A stretch of DNA of 64,000 nucleotides from Acanthosepion esculentum (lineage: Eukaryota > Mollusca > Cephalopoda > Sepiida > Sepiidae). The position numbers and the translations under genes are program-made. Location: contig OZ038492.1 of the NCBI GenBank assembly GCA_964036315.1, forward strand, positions 41,981,522 to 42,045,521, written 5' to 3'. Shown in pieces: positions 46,805 through 57,410 of this stretch (within the stretch, counting starts at the first letter, position 1; each line of letters starts with the position of its first letter). The notes below the pieces were generated by a model, which saw only the letters and a list, made by a program, of their open reading frames with translations, had not been told where the DNA came from and searched no databases.

Positions 46805-47055
46805 GTGGCGACGAGGATATTGAAGAAACGAATTCTATGCGGAGAATAAAAAAAAAAAACCTTTTTGCTATCGGTCGTCCATAACAGAGGCGAAGGAGGT
46901 ATTGAGAAAAAAAAAAACAATTTCTACGCGAAGATAAAAAAAAGAAAAAATATATTTTGGTCACCAACTTTAACAGTGGTAACGAACACACGAATTTTAC
47001 CTGTCAGCTAGAATAGAATCAAATTCTACGCAGGAAAATCTTTTTCGTACTAAGG
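46801..47055 (+). repeat. Triplicated leader of the Ty3/gypsy element
   Basis: Three imperfect units start at 46801 (AACAGTGGCGACGAGG), 46883 (AACAGAGGCGAAGGAGG) and 46972 (AACAGTGGTAACGAA), spaced 82 and 89 bp. Each has a downstream TTCTA(C/T)GC(G) word and A-runs. Units 2 and 3 are thus degenerate repeats of the primer-site region. Confidence 0.65.
46806..46818 (+). promoter_or_regulatory. Primer-binding site, tRNA-Ser type
   Basis: TGGCGACGAGGAT is the complement of a tRNA-Ser 3' end (…ATCCTCGTCG plus CCA), by knowledge of animal tRNA-Ser(GCU). Its position one base after the LTR end is as expected. Confidence 0.65.
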
Positions 47056-47136
47056 TTCCAGAACAACAAGCGACAAAGACCTGAAGGCTACACAGAGAAA
47101 AAAGGAAAAATCGTTACACAAAATTACGGTGTAAAA

Positions 47137-47988
47137 ATGGAAGACTTTAAGGCAACCATATTGGAATTAATGAAAATGCAATTCTAGCAACAACAAAAAA
47201 ATGATAAAAGATATACTAGGCTCGAAGAAAAACAATTAGAAATTCAACAGAAAAACGAAGAGAAGAAACTCGAACTACAAGAATTACTACTACGGGCAGT
47301 AACAAATAAAGGACACAATTCTGGAAATGAAACGGCATTCTCGCAAAATGCTATATGGAGCTCTATCAAAGACTTCACATATGCACCGGACAAAGACAAA
47401 ACATTCGCGGCTTACTTCAGAAGATATGAAGATACATATGAGTTTGATTGCGGGAATTGGTGAGACACGAAAAAAGTACGTCTACTGCTGAGGAAACTAG
47501 GGTCAAGCTAATACACTAAATTCGTAGACTACATCCTACCGAGGAAAACGAATGAGTTGACTTTCAAGGAAGCCGTGAAACTTTTAACGGAATTATTTAG
47601 TTCGAACACTTCACTATTCCACAAAAGGTGGAAATGTTTAAATTTAACAAAAAGGGATAGCGAAGACTATATAACATTCGCTTCCGTAATAAACAAAAAC
47701 TGCAATGATTTTAAGTTATCTCAACTCAGCCCTGACAATTTTAAATATTTGATATGCGGCCAAAGCTTGGTTTCGACTAAAGATGCGGAGATCAGACGGA
47801 GAATTCTAACAAAACTTGAGAGTGAACCAGAATTGACGCTACAAAAATTGGCTGAGGACTGTAAAAAAGGACTCGAAAGATATCGAGGAGTCTGGCGTCG
47901 CTCACATACGAAAAGTACAACGACAAACACGTTTTTCTCCCTCCTCAAAACAAACCAAACAAATTATTTTACTAAAAAATTCAAATGA
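47137..47988 (+). pseudogene. gag: Ty3/gypsy gag (capsid), degenerate
   Basis: A single frame from ATG 47137 with in-frame stops at 47185 (TAG), 47461 (TGA) and 47509 (TAA). Residues 1-70 form a Gln/Glu/Lys-rich coiled-coil-like start. Then 'FTYAPDKDKTFAAYFRRYED' and LLRKLGSSxYTKF lead to the capsid-like part 'KRDSEDYITFASVINKNCND' and LRxxILTKLExEPELTLQKL-like helices. The gag of K02A2.6-type invertebrate gypsy elements looks like this. The frame ends in ATGA, overlapping the zinc-knuckle frame by -1. Confidence 0.75.
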
Positions 47989-48212
47989 AACCTCAGAAGA
48001 AACCACCACCCAGTCCATGCTATCGCTGTGGGACTTTGCATTGGTACAAAGATTGTCCATACCGCTATAAGACTTGTCTGTCGTGCAATAAAGTGGGACA
48101 AAACAGTTCGCACTGTAGAACAAAGAAAGAAAACAAAAGCCGAGTAAGAGTCACTAGAACTGAACAAGCGGACGGGATCAATATACGAAAATACGTACAA
48201 GTAGAAATGTTA
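47985..48212 (+). pseudogene. Ty3/gypsy nucleocapsid zinc knuckles
   Basis: CYRCGTLHWYKDC (C-x2-C-x3-H-x4-C) is an acceptable first knuckle. The second, CLSCNKVGQNSSHC, has Gln where the zinc-binding His should be, so it is probably broken. It lies in the -1 frame relative to the capsid frame. A run of eight A near 48216-48223 marks the shift into the protease frame. Confidence 0.75.
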
Positions 48213-48575
48213 AGTAAAAAAAATCAGATTACAATTAGATTCCGGATCAGATTTAACCATTATTAGCTTACAGATGTGGAAGAAATTAAACAGACCGACC
48301 CTGTTGAGAACAGATAAAATAGCCAGATCGGTAACAGGGAGAAAAATCAAATTCGAGGGGGAAATTATTACAAATGTGACATTCAACGGTATGACCAAGA
48401 AATTAAAGATGTATGTTCTAAAAAATACGGAAAATTTATTTGGAACTGACTGGATGCAGAAATTAGACCTCTGGGATTTACCGATAAATACGTTCTGCCA
48501 AAAAGTGGAAAGGTTATCGACCGAGGCAGAGAAATTGAAGGAGAAATTAAAGGAGAGTTTCCACGACGTACTTTC
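48213..48575 (+). pseudogene. Ty3/gypsy aspartic protease
   Basis: LDSGSDLTIIS at about 48235-48267 carries the catalytic D-S-G of retroviral-type proteases. 'FGTDWMQKLDLWD' near 48440-48478 is the conserved C-terminal block before the RT linker. The domain is in one frame, continuous to 48702. Confidence 0.8.
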
Positions 48576-49450
48576 AGCCGGCCTCGAGATGTGTAAAAAC
48601 ATGGCGGCCAAAATCGAACTAAAAGAAAATATACAACCCATTTTCAGGAAGAAAAGAAATGTACCTTTCGCATCATTAGAAAAAATAGACGGAGTTGGAT
48701 AGACTCGTGAAAACCGTTATATTGACAAAGGTGGAATATAGTCAATGGGCCGCACCTACTGTTTACGTGAAAAAAATCGGCTGAGATACGATTATGCGCT
48801 GATTTCTCGACGGGATTGAATGCAGTGATTAAGGATTATCACTATCCTCTCCTTAGTCCAGAGGAAGTTTTCACAAAGTTGAACGGAGGAAAATTTTTCT
48901 CAAAGATAGACATGAGCCAAGCATACCTACAAGTACCAGTAGATGAGGAAACCTCAAGGTTGTTGTGCATAAACACACATAAAGGATTATATAAGCTCCA
49001 AAGATTACCATTCGGGAGCAAGGTCGCGCCGGCGATATTTCAGCAAATAATGGACACTATGCTAGGCGGACTGGATTTCAAGATCGCATACCTTGATGAC
49101 ATCCTGATAAATAGCAAAAATATTGAACAAAACTGAGAACACGTTCAAGAGGTTTTCAGGCAGATACAAAATTACGGTTTTAAGGTAAAGGAAAATAAAT
49201 GTAACTTCTTTATGAAGAAGATAAAATATCTGGGCCATATTATTGACGAAGAAGGAAGAAGGCCAAACCCAGAAAGAGCCACGGCAATAAAGAAAATGCC
49301 GGCTTCAAAAAAATTAGCCGAGTTACAAAGCTTCTTGGGCTTAGTAAATTATTATCAAGAATTTATTCCTAACATGCACAAATTACGCGCACCCCTAAAC
49401 GAACTGTTGAAGAAGGAAAAAGTTTGAGAATGGTCATATGAATGTCAGAA
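48576..49450 (+). pseudogene. Ty3/gypsy reverse transcriptase
   Basis: After the linker 'RNVPFASLEKIDGVG' and a frameshift near 48697, 'KVEYSQWAAPTVYVKK' leads, past two stops, into LNGGKFFSKIDMSQAYLQVP and LQRLPFGSKVAPAIFQQIMD. The active site is YLDD (49089-49100). 'KIKYLGHIIDEEGRRPNPER' and 'LGLVNYYQEFIPNMHKLRAP' follow. In-frame stops are TGA at 49134 and 49425. The catalytic residues are kept, so the decay is moderate. Confidence 0.9.
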
Positions 49451-49499
49451 AACTTTCGACAAATTCAGTAAAACTCTAACAGCAGATTTATTTATAGCG

Positions 49500-49970
49500 C
49501 ATTATTGTCCAAAATTGGAAATAATAGTCACGATCGACGCAAGTGCCTATGGTGTTGGGGAATGTATACTTCATAAAATGCCGGATGGGACACTAAAACC
49601 CATCGCGCATGCGTCAAGAACCTTATACCTGCCGAACAAAATTACTCGCAAATCGAAAAAGAAGGGCTGGGGGGTATTTTGCGGTTACGAGATTCCACAA
49701 ATATATTTACGGTAGATTTTTCAACTTACAGACGGACCACAAGCCGTTATTGACAATATTTGGATCAAAGAACAGTCTACCTGTCTACACTGCTAATAGA
49801 TTGCTAAGATGGCGGAAAATTTTATTAAACTATAACTTTAAATTGGAGTATCTTCCATCAAACAAAATCGGGCATGCAGATGGTCTTTCGATACTAATAC
49901 CAAAGAAAACGGAGCCATTAGAAGATTCCGTAATTGCAGCTCTACGACATGAGGAAGATATTAGAACATC
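49500..49970 (+). pseudogene. Ty3/gypsy RNase H
   Basis: TIDASAYGVGECILHKMPDG (first catalytic Asp near 49533), 'PIAHASRTLYLPNKITRKS', then after a frameshift near 49650 TDHKPLLTIFGSKNSLP and 'ANRLLRWRKILLNYNFKLEY'. This is the standard RNase H order in Ty3/gypsy pol. Confidence 0.88.
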
Positions 49971-50119
49971 ATTATGTAGTATAATTCGAACCCCCCCGGT
50001 CATATTACAAGAAATTCGAAACGAAGCAGTGAATGACGAATTTATAAAGGAAACGGAAACGGAAATTGTAGGAAAATATAAGCATGTATCAGACAGGTTT
50101 TCGTTATGTGATAATGATC

Positions 50120-51192
50120 TGCTATGTAATGAAAGAGTAGTAACCCCGAAAACGCTACAAAGGCGAATCCTCAAGGATTTTTACATGGGCCACCCAGGAA
50201 AGAACAGGGTGAAATCCTTAATGCGAAGTTTATGTGTATTGGTCAAACATAGCTCAAGATATTATACATATGGTGGACAAATGCAAGGGCTGTTCCTTAG
50301 CCGCCAAGGCACCTCCGATCACTCATAAGCCATGGCCGGAGACAGATCGACCGTGGTCGAGAATCCATGTAGATTTCGCAGGTCCATTAGAGGGTTTCTA
50401 CTACTTGATTGTAGTAGACAGTTACAGCAAATGACCAGAAGTATTTCGCTGTAGAAAACCTACTTCGGAGACTAAAATAAATTGCCTTCACGAGTTGTTT
50501 GCTCGTTTTGGAGTGGTTGATTGTTTAGTTACCGATAATGGGACACAATTTACATCTGCGGATTTTCAAGAATTTATGAAACTTTTCAGTTGAAACACAT
50601 CAAATCCCCGCCATATCATCCAAGATCAAACGGGCAAGCGGAGAGGTTTGTAGATACATTAAAAAGAGCACTAATGAAAGCTTATGACGTACCAATAGAA
50701 AAGGCTTTAGAACAATTCTTCCAAGTGTATAGAATTACACTGAACAGTACTACGCCATCGGCATTATCGCCGGCGGAAGTAATGTTCGCCCGAAAAATTA
50801 GATCGGTATTCGACAAATTACGGCCAAAACAGACAAAGCAGTCACCAACGTCGTTTGTACCAAAAAGAAAATTTAACCCAGGGTATAATTATTTTTTAAA
50901 TGTTCAAAAACAACACATCCTATTGGGAGCCAGGTACAATAGAGAAACAAATCGGGAACGGGATTTACATAATTCAGCGTCCGAAGTTCTAGCATAAAAG
51001 GCACGTAAATCAGATCAGAAAGAGGCTGTTAGAGGATTCTAACGGTCTACCTCAGGAAGAGGAGGAAGTAATGAACACAATATTTGACACATTCAATATG
51101 CAAAGGCCTCGGGCAATTTCAGAACCGCGGAAATCAAGCAGAAAAAGAAAGTTTACAGAGCCTATGATGATTAATCCGAAGATGAAATAATA
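50120..51192 (+). pseudogene. Ty3/gypsy integrase
   Basis: HPGKNR and CKGC belong to the N-terminal HHCC zinc domain, broken by a frameshift near 50220. The catalytic core has D in HVDFAGP (about 50372), D in VTDNGTQF (50534) and E in NGQAERF (50641), giving D-x53-D-x35-E spacing. A TGA replaces the Trp of 'SYSKWP' at about 50432. Another shift lies near 50585. The C-terminal part ('LSPAEVMFARKIRSVFDKLR', then HKRHVNQIRKRLLED in another frame) ends near 51190. Confidence 0.88.
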
Positions 51193-51289
51193 TTAAAGAC
51201 CCCTGCGATGTAAAAGCTTGGGAGATGAACAAATTTGTGCTGAAACATCATCTAACCACTGACATACATGAAAATTAATCACCAATTGA

Positions 51290-51569
51290 CACACTGTTTT
51301 TTAGATGGAGGTGGTCTCCCCCACCGAGTGAAGTGTTTGCTTAGTGTTGTGGTTGCATAGTACCTGAGTTATGTGAAGGCCAAGCATGGACCCTCAAACA
51401 TCATTTTTGGTGGTTATAATGCACTCCCGTCCATAACAGGCTATGCACATCAGTAAAGAGCAGCTTGGATTTCTGTTAACATACAAATCGAATATGGATT
51501 GCAAGTCGTTGTTCGTAAAGTACTCTTCTTCTCAAACGAAAAGAACACAAATCAATTTTCTTGGCATCA

Positions 51570-51570
<1 letters not shown>
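51290..51570 (+). pseudogene. Multi-copy metazoan protein family, downstream part, degenerate
   Basis: One frame with two stops gives LFLDGGGLPHRVK, 'YLSYVKAKHGPSNIIFGGYN', then 'VNIQIEYGLQVVVRKVLFFS' and NEKNTNQF. In the large uncharacterised proteins named at 45.6 kb, a 'DGGxLLHR...YGxxxxVFDGY' block follows the 'ERTG...IEQV' block. Order and strand therefore match a single ancestral copy split by the LINE-A and gypsy insertions. Function unknown. Confidence 0.55.

Positions 51571-51573
<3 letters not shown>

Positions 51574-51619
<46 letters not shown>
51574..51619. repeat. (TA)n microsatellite
   Basis: A pure TA array. Confidence 0.95.
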
Positions 51620-51623
<4 letters not shown>

Positions 51624-51873
51624 GAATAAAATTCAAACGTTCATAACAATAATCTGTTACATGTTGCATATTCTAATGTAACAAACATTTGTGTTTGTTC
51701 CACAATCATACAGCACAAGTTTGGTTTTTACTGCAACTATGCTGAGTAGACCTTAGTTACAGTTTCTGGGAGATAATCTGTCATGATCAGCATTCAAAAT
51801 CTCGGTCTCAAAACTTTTGCCTTTGGGGTAGCACAATCAATAACGAAACGGAGTCGCCTTCTAGATATATCAA

Positions 51874-51936
51874 CCACAGTGAGAATCAAAGCCGAGTCTC
51901 ATGGTCGGAAGGCGAACGTTCTAAACACTCGGCAAC

Positions 51937-51939
<3 letters not shown>
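51874..51939 (-). repeat. tRNA-derived sequence
   Basis: On the minus strand GTTGCCGAGTGTTTAGAACG (A box) and CGGCTTTGATTCTCA (B box) are spaced as in a tRNA, with a 'CTTCCGACC' anticodon-like arm. A (GT)n array adjoins directly. SINE head rather than gene. Confidence 0.5.

Positions 51940-51973
<34 letters not shown>
51939..51973. repeat. (GT)n microsatellite
   Basis: A pure GT run followed by broken GT units to about 52000. Confidence 0.95.
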
Positions 51974-51976
<3 letters not shown>

Positions 51977-52129
51977 ACACGCGTGTGTGTCTGTGTTTTC
52001 ATTATGTTTTGGGCGTGTATCTATGTCTTTGTGCTTTGTGAGTGTGAATGTGACTTATAGTCCTGACTTCAGTTAAATTAGCACACCTCTTCAGACACCG
52101 AGTATACATTCTTTCCAAAACTATAGCAC

Positions 52130-52729
52130 TTAGCGATGAAACAAGGAGAAGGACGAATTGGGGTGAGTTTGAGATAGAAACGAATTGATGGACACGAACT
52201 GAGACAAATTAACAACGTTCATGAACAGATGGTGAGGCAGACACTCAGACAATCTGATTACAACTGAACAAAGAAAGAAAGAAAGACAGAAAGAAGACAG
52301 AAAGGAAGACGTAAATAAAGAAGGTAAAAGAAAAAAGAACGTAAGAGAATGGTTGATAACAAAGAAATTATGGGGAAGAATTTCTGGCGACAAAGGACGA
52401 CAGAAAGTAATAAGTCATGAATGCATTAATACAAATTAAGAGAACAAAAGAAATGACAAGAAAGAAATAAAGAAAGAAAGACAAAAGAAAGAAAGGCGAA
52501 ACAAAGAAAGTTAAGCGTTCATAAGAAAGAAAGAAAAAGTCAAAGAAGGGTTGATGACTAAATGTGAAGTGGTAGTGAAGAAAAGAAAGTATTTCAAAGA
52601 ATGGTTCAAGAAAAGAAGGAAAGATAGAAAGAAAAATTTAAGGCAAAGAAAGGCATAAATGGAAGGGTGGCAGAAAAAAACAAGAGAACGTAAGAAAGAA
52701 ACAAACAAATAAAGAAAGAAAAAATATAA
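52130..52729. repeat. Polypurine (GAAA-rich) tract
   Basis: The plus strand is nearly all purine with AAAGAAAG words. Minus-strand F/S/L frames are compositional. Confidence 0.75.
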
Positions 52730-53150
52730 AAAGTTCACGATGAAAAAAAGAATATGTGAAAGAAGAGATGAGGACTAAAAGAAAGTAAGAAAGAAAAAAT
52801 ATTTTTACGGTAAAAAAGAATGAAAATGTGAAAGAATAGTTGAGAACAAAAAACAAAGAAAGCAAGAAATATTTTTACGATAAAAATGAATGAAACTGTG
52901 AAAGAAGTATTGATGACAAAAATAAATAAATATTTTTACGATAAATAAGAATGAAATTGAAAAAGAAGAGCTGAAGACAAAAAGAAAGAAAGAAAGAAGA
53001 AAGAAGTATTTTTTACGATAAATAAGAATAAAATTGTGAAAGAAGTGGTGAAAACAAAAAGAAAGAAAGAAACTTAGAAAGGAAGAAATATTTTTTACGA
53101 TAAAAAAGAATGAAAATATGAAAAAAGAGTTGAGAACAAAAAAAAATAAA
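52730..53150. repeat. Minisatellite inside the polypurine tract, unit about 61-83 bp
   Basis: Units start with ATTTTTACGATAAAxAAGAA at 52801, 52871, 52932, 53008 and 53091, each followed by a GTGAAAGAA(G/T)xGTTGA word and a GAAA run. A more diverged unit begins at 52731. Confidence 0.75.
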
Positions 53151-53430
53151 CACGGAATTTAGAAATAAATAAAAAAGAGCAGCTGCATTGTGTTAAAAGA
53201 AAATAATCGACGACATTGAAAAAAGAAGGAAAATATATGACAGAGATAGAGAGTTTGAAAGAGAATGAAGAAAGAAAGCAGGCAAAGAAAGAACGAGAAA
53301 AATATGCAAATAAAAATGAGCAAAAGAGGAAGCAAAGTGAAAATATGCAGAGAAGGGGTGAGAAAGAGAGAACACTTGCTGACAAATTGAACAAGCAACG
53401 AAAGGAAAGGAATAAAAAAGTGAGCGGGGG
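53151..53430. repeat. Purine-rich tract, right end
   Basis: A/G-rich. A 118-codon plus frame (53216-53572) is Lys/Glu-rich from composition and then changes character. I see no domain. Confidence 0.5.
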
Positions 53431-54008
53431 GACTGCAATAGAGATCGAGTTCGATTACTTTATCATGATATGTATAGAAGCGATAATGGAAGCATTCACT
53501 ATAATTTTATTTTTATGGCATATACCTTTAACGTGTAAGCATTCATTCATTTCCACAGGTTTCTTTTATTGATTTTGAAAAAATATAGTTAAATTTTCCA
53601 TTTAATTTCTCAACGGTTCAGAACTCAGAAATGGTCTACTCCTAGACTGGATAGCAAACATGTCTAGTGAGCCCAGTCTATGTTACTATTTAAGACTGTG
53701 AGCGGGGAAGAATTGGATTTCCCCACGGTCTTTCGTATTGGAGATAAATAATTTGAATAGAGAATAAGCTGTGCTCAACACTGCAAGATACTGCAAAAAC
53801 AAAACCTTAATCTAAGAGTCTCGTCAGATCGAAACTTTTATATAGATGTCATGCATGACGCCAAACTGTATAGAACTTCACTCTAAGGTCGATGGTTGGA
53901 AACGGTTTGGAGCGTGTGAAGCGTGTAAATCTCAGCGAGAACAATTCTTCCTCGTGCATTATGTTACAGAATCAAAAAGAATTATACCAGATAACAGAAA
54001 CCATATCA
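53431..54008. other. Unassigned sequence
   Basis: Nothing recognised except possible LINE-derived residues just before the tandem repeat. Confidence 0.4.
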
Positions 54009-54380
54009 CTTGAATACTTTCAACAGCAGAGACAACTAAAATGGTTAGCAATTGTAAATCGAAGAAATAATGTTGGCATAATCAAGATGGTGTCATTCCA
54101 CGCTATTTCAAACAAAAGAGAAGGAAAGAAACCTTGAATACTTTCAACAGAAAAGAAAACTAAAATGGTTAGCAATTGTAAATCGAAGAGATAATGATGA
54201 CATAATCAAGATGGTGTCATTCCACGGTATTTCAAACGAAAGACAAGGAAAGAGACCTTGAATACTTTCAACTGCAAAGACAACTAAAATGGATATCAGT
54301 TGTACATCGACGACATGACTATGATATAAGCAAGATATTGTTATTCCACACAACTTCAATTAAAAGTCTAAGAAGAAAAG
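54009..54380 (+). repeat. 124-bp tandem repeat, three units, derived from an RT C-terminus
   Basis: Units begin CTTGAATACTTTCAACAG at 54009, 54133 and 54257. Each encodes LEYFQxQRQLKWLAIVxRR, then 'IIKMVSFH', resembling the 'RQLKWLGHVxRR' end of LINE RTs. Because 124 is not a multiple of three, the frame shifts between units, so the array cannot be one long protein. Confidence 0.85.
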
Positions 54381-54479
54381 TCCCGTTACTACTGGAAAGA
54401 GCAATAACAGCTACATGACTTAAGAAACTCGTTCTCTTGAAAACACTGTTTTAAAACAAAGAAATTATGAATATTACTC

Positions 54480-54845
54480 CCGTCTGTCCTAACCCCTGCT
54501 CTGACAACCATTTACGAAAGCTCGTTTACGAGCCACAAAAGGCAATAAATCTCGTTGTATAGCTTATTTTTCTCGGTCTATTGCTTTCAGTATTTCTTGT
54601 GAATGTCAAATGCCCCATGCTATCTTTCCTCAATATGTTCCCTAGAAATTTCAGTTGTCTCCTTCTGATTCTAAGTATAAGTTTTTTAGTTATGAATTTC
54701 CTTAAAACTTTGTTGTTACTAAATGATATCTTCATGACATGGTATCCTCAGCATCCTTCTGTAGAAACACAAGCCTGGTGCCTTTTTCTTCTATATACCG
54801 TTCATCTTCAGCACATAGGAAATCATGACTTCCAACTATTTCCTG
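54480..54845 (-). mobile_element. LINE-A fragment
   Basis: On the minus strand 'APGLCFYRRMLRIPCHED', 'SFKEIHNxKTYT', 'QKETTEISREHIEER' and the end region. Homologous to the other LINE-A pieces, with stops. Confidence 0.7.
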
Positions 54846-54889
54846 TCCTTTGTAGCTCTTAATAAATGTATTGTTGTTATTTCTCTAAA

Positions 54890-55345
54890 ACCCTGCTGCG
54901 TCATTCATTTCCTCAAGCATTATATGTAGATTATGCTTGGTTTTCCTCTTCCTTCAATCTACCCTGCGAGCATTAGATTTTCCAAGCCCTCTTTACTCAT
55001 TATGTACCCTAGAATTTTCAACTCTCTCTTTTTGATTCAAAATAAAAATGTCCTTTTTGTTTTCATTTTCACTAAGAATGTTCGATCTATGGCATTCTCA
55101 GCAACGTTCTGTTGAACCACATCTCTGCTGAATCAAGTCTCTTATTCATCTGTGTACATATTATCCAGTATTCACTTCCATATAGGTAGACTGATATTAC
55201 AAAACAGTTCAGTACCATTTTCTTTATTTCTACGATTTTTTCTGTTTCTTATTATTTTGCTTAGCATTTGGAAGGCAACTTTCGCTGACACAATGCAATT
55301 TTGTATTTCAATGTTTCACTTTTGTACTAGTTCTAAAATAGATAA
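54890..55345 (-). mobile_element. LINE-A fragment, second copy
   Basis: Minus strand: 'ESCLPNAKQNNKKQKKS', a degraded 'SERC' patch, 'NQKERVENSRVHNE' and 'RGLGKSNAREGRLKEE'. It covers the same RT region as the fragment at 54.5-54.8 kb, again a near-tandem pair. Confidence 0.65.
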
Positions 55346-55771
55346 GTGACACCTTGTTTAAAAAGCAGTTTTCTAATTAGGTAGGTATTATATTTAGAAA
55401 TTTTGATAAAGTTAGGAAGAAGTCCATAATTTTAAAACGCTGTGTTGATAGATAAAAGTACCAATAGGCTTTGGACAATTCTTCCCTTTTTGAGTGACTT
55501 TTTAAAATTTTATTCATTATTCTTATAAAACGAGTGCTCTCTAGCAAAAAGGCTTCGTGAATAAAATCAGACAGAAGGAAAATACCAATCGCAATGGAAC
55601 GGAAATGAATGAAAACCGTATGTGACGCAGAAAATTGATGACGAAAAAAAATCCAAAATGGCCGCAAGTTAACTTCTTTTAAGGGATATTCAACATCTCC
55701 GCTTTACTCGCTGGATTTTTTGTTTCACAGGATTTTACATCTTTTTAAGACAGAAAACAAAAAGTGCTATC

Positions 55772-55772
<1 letters not shown>
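55346..55772. other. Unassigned sequence
   Basis: A 96-codon minus frame (55667-55377) has no motif I know. Confidence 0.4.

Positions 55773-55814
<42 letters not shown>
55773..55814. repeat. (TTA)n microsatellite
   Basis: Fourteen pure TTA units. Confidence 0.97.
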
Positions 55815-56760
55815 GTTTTTGCTGTTTTATTTTATTGCTTCATTCTAACGGTAACGCTTAATTTTCCCGCCAAAATAATTCGTCCTTTTGTTATTATCAA
55901 CATCTTTTTGCTTTTCTCTTCTAACCAGTATTTTCCTGTTTTTATCTACATTTCGACACTTTTCTTTGGTGTCTGGAGTTTCTCTCAATGTTTCCAAGTC
56001 AACTCTCCGGTTTTTTTTTTATTAAGAAGTCGAACTTCGTATAGACTGTCCATTTCTCCACATTTATGCGAATCCACGAATTCTGTTTCCCATTCGACTC
56101 ATTTAAACCCGGACATTTCCACACAACACTTTCTCTCTGTCTATTTTAGAACACACAGACAGACACGCACATATTTACACTTCTTGCCTATAATTATTTA
56201 CACTTATACATATACACGCGTGTGAAGGTTAAACTTTAGAAACCATTGTTACTATAATTTAAATTTTGCTTATTTAGGACAGAGTAGTTTCTCCTTTTAT
56301 CTCCAGGACGTGAGAGATCATAGGTCTCTACATATTCTTTTCGTTTGAAGCTATAAGCAATGTTTTCCCCTTTGATGCAATGTTCAAACCCTGATAGCCC
56401 AATCTAATAAGATATGTTATCGATGTTTCAATCGCTTCCTTTTGACTTCAGTATGTCAACATCAAACTATTTTCCCCCTTATGTCACTCCAAAATTTCAT
56501 CTCTATTCTTAAAGTCTTTTTTTTTTGTTTCCATATTCATTAAAGCAACTCTGTTGCTCAAAGTTTCCGCTAATAGTATTCTTATAATTCTTCTGTTGAA
56601 TCAATTTTTTTTTTCTCATTTTCTTTCACTGTCCTATAAGAGAACAGATATGACGTGGCAATTCATCATTCTTTTTTAGTTTCTAAATAAATTTTAATCT
56701 ATCTTAATTCATATATGTTATGATAGGCATCTTTCGACATTTCATTGCACCTTCAGAATT
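55815..56760. other. T-rich unassigned sequence
   Basis: Nothing recognised. Confidence 0.45.
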
Positions 56761-56764
56761 AATT

Positions 56765-57410
56765 TTGTATCATTTCATACAAATCAAGGCAATAAAGTCA
56801 CTAAGAAACAAGATGTTACTGAGTGTGAAAGAATATGAGGCGAAGAAAACATTATAAAGGAGAGAGAACAATAAAAAGAATAATAAAAAAACATAAGTTA
56901 AGACGGAAGATAACTATTGGCATTGCATTTGAACTTTTGAGCATCAATGTTGACCGGAAAGCAAGAAGAGTTCCACAAGCGTAAGTGCGAGAGAAGAAAC
57001 TTTTAGCAAAGAACTTACGGTTACATCTAGCCATTTACGCTTGAATTTAAAAAGTTTAGTTACCAAAGAGGAAAGCTCATCGGAGCAAATACCATGAAAA
57101 TATTCATAGAAAAGAGAGAGGGAAGCTAGTGTATGACGGTGGGAAACCGACTGACGTCACGATGACAGGTTGATTACAATAACATTGCAGATTCATCTTT
57201 GAATATTATTAAGAACTTCTAAATTCATATTAGAAGCAGCAGACAAGATGTGACAATGCATGGGCGAATGGAAGACTTGTAAATGTGTAAGATAGATTAT
57301 GGCGAGTAATATTGTCTAGCCCGAATCATTTTTGTCTTCTGTTAAAATTCTTCCTAGATATTTAATTTTCTCTAATTTATTCTGATATCACAAATTCGCA
57401 GATCGCATAA
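56765..57410 (-). mobile_element. LINE-B fragment with 3' end
   Basis: The left edge CAAGGCAATAAAGTCACT is the reversed LINE-B 3' end. The minus strand then gives 'MARCNRKFFAKSFFSRTYAC', 'GTLLAFRSTLMLKSSNAM' and, to the right, degraded thumb sequence. Close to the 11.3-kb copy. Confidence 0.75.

Noticed and set aside
47970..47990. Programmed -1 frameshift between gypsy capsid and zinc-knuckle frames
   Set aside because: The A-run there does not fit a classical slippery heptamer and the element has several other shifts; decay is simpler.
52730..53150. CRISPR-like repeat array
   Set aside because: Units are imperfect, 61-83 bp, low-complexity and without unique spacers; it is a minisatellite in an animal genome.
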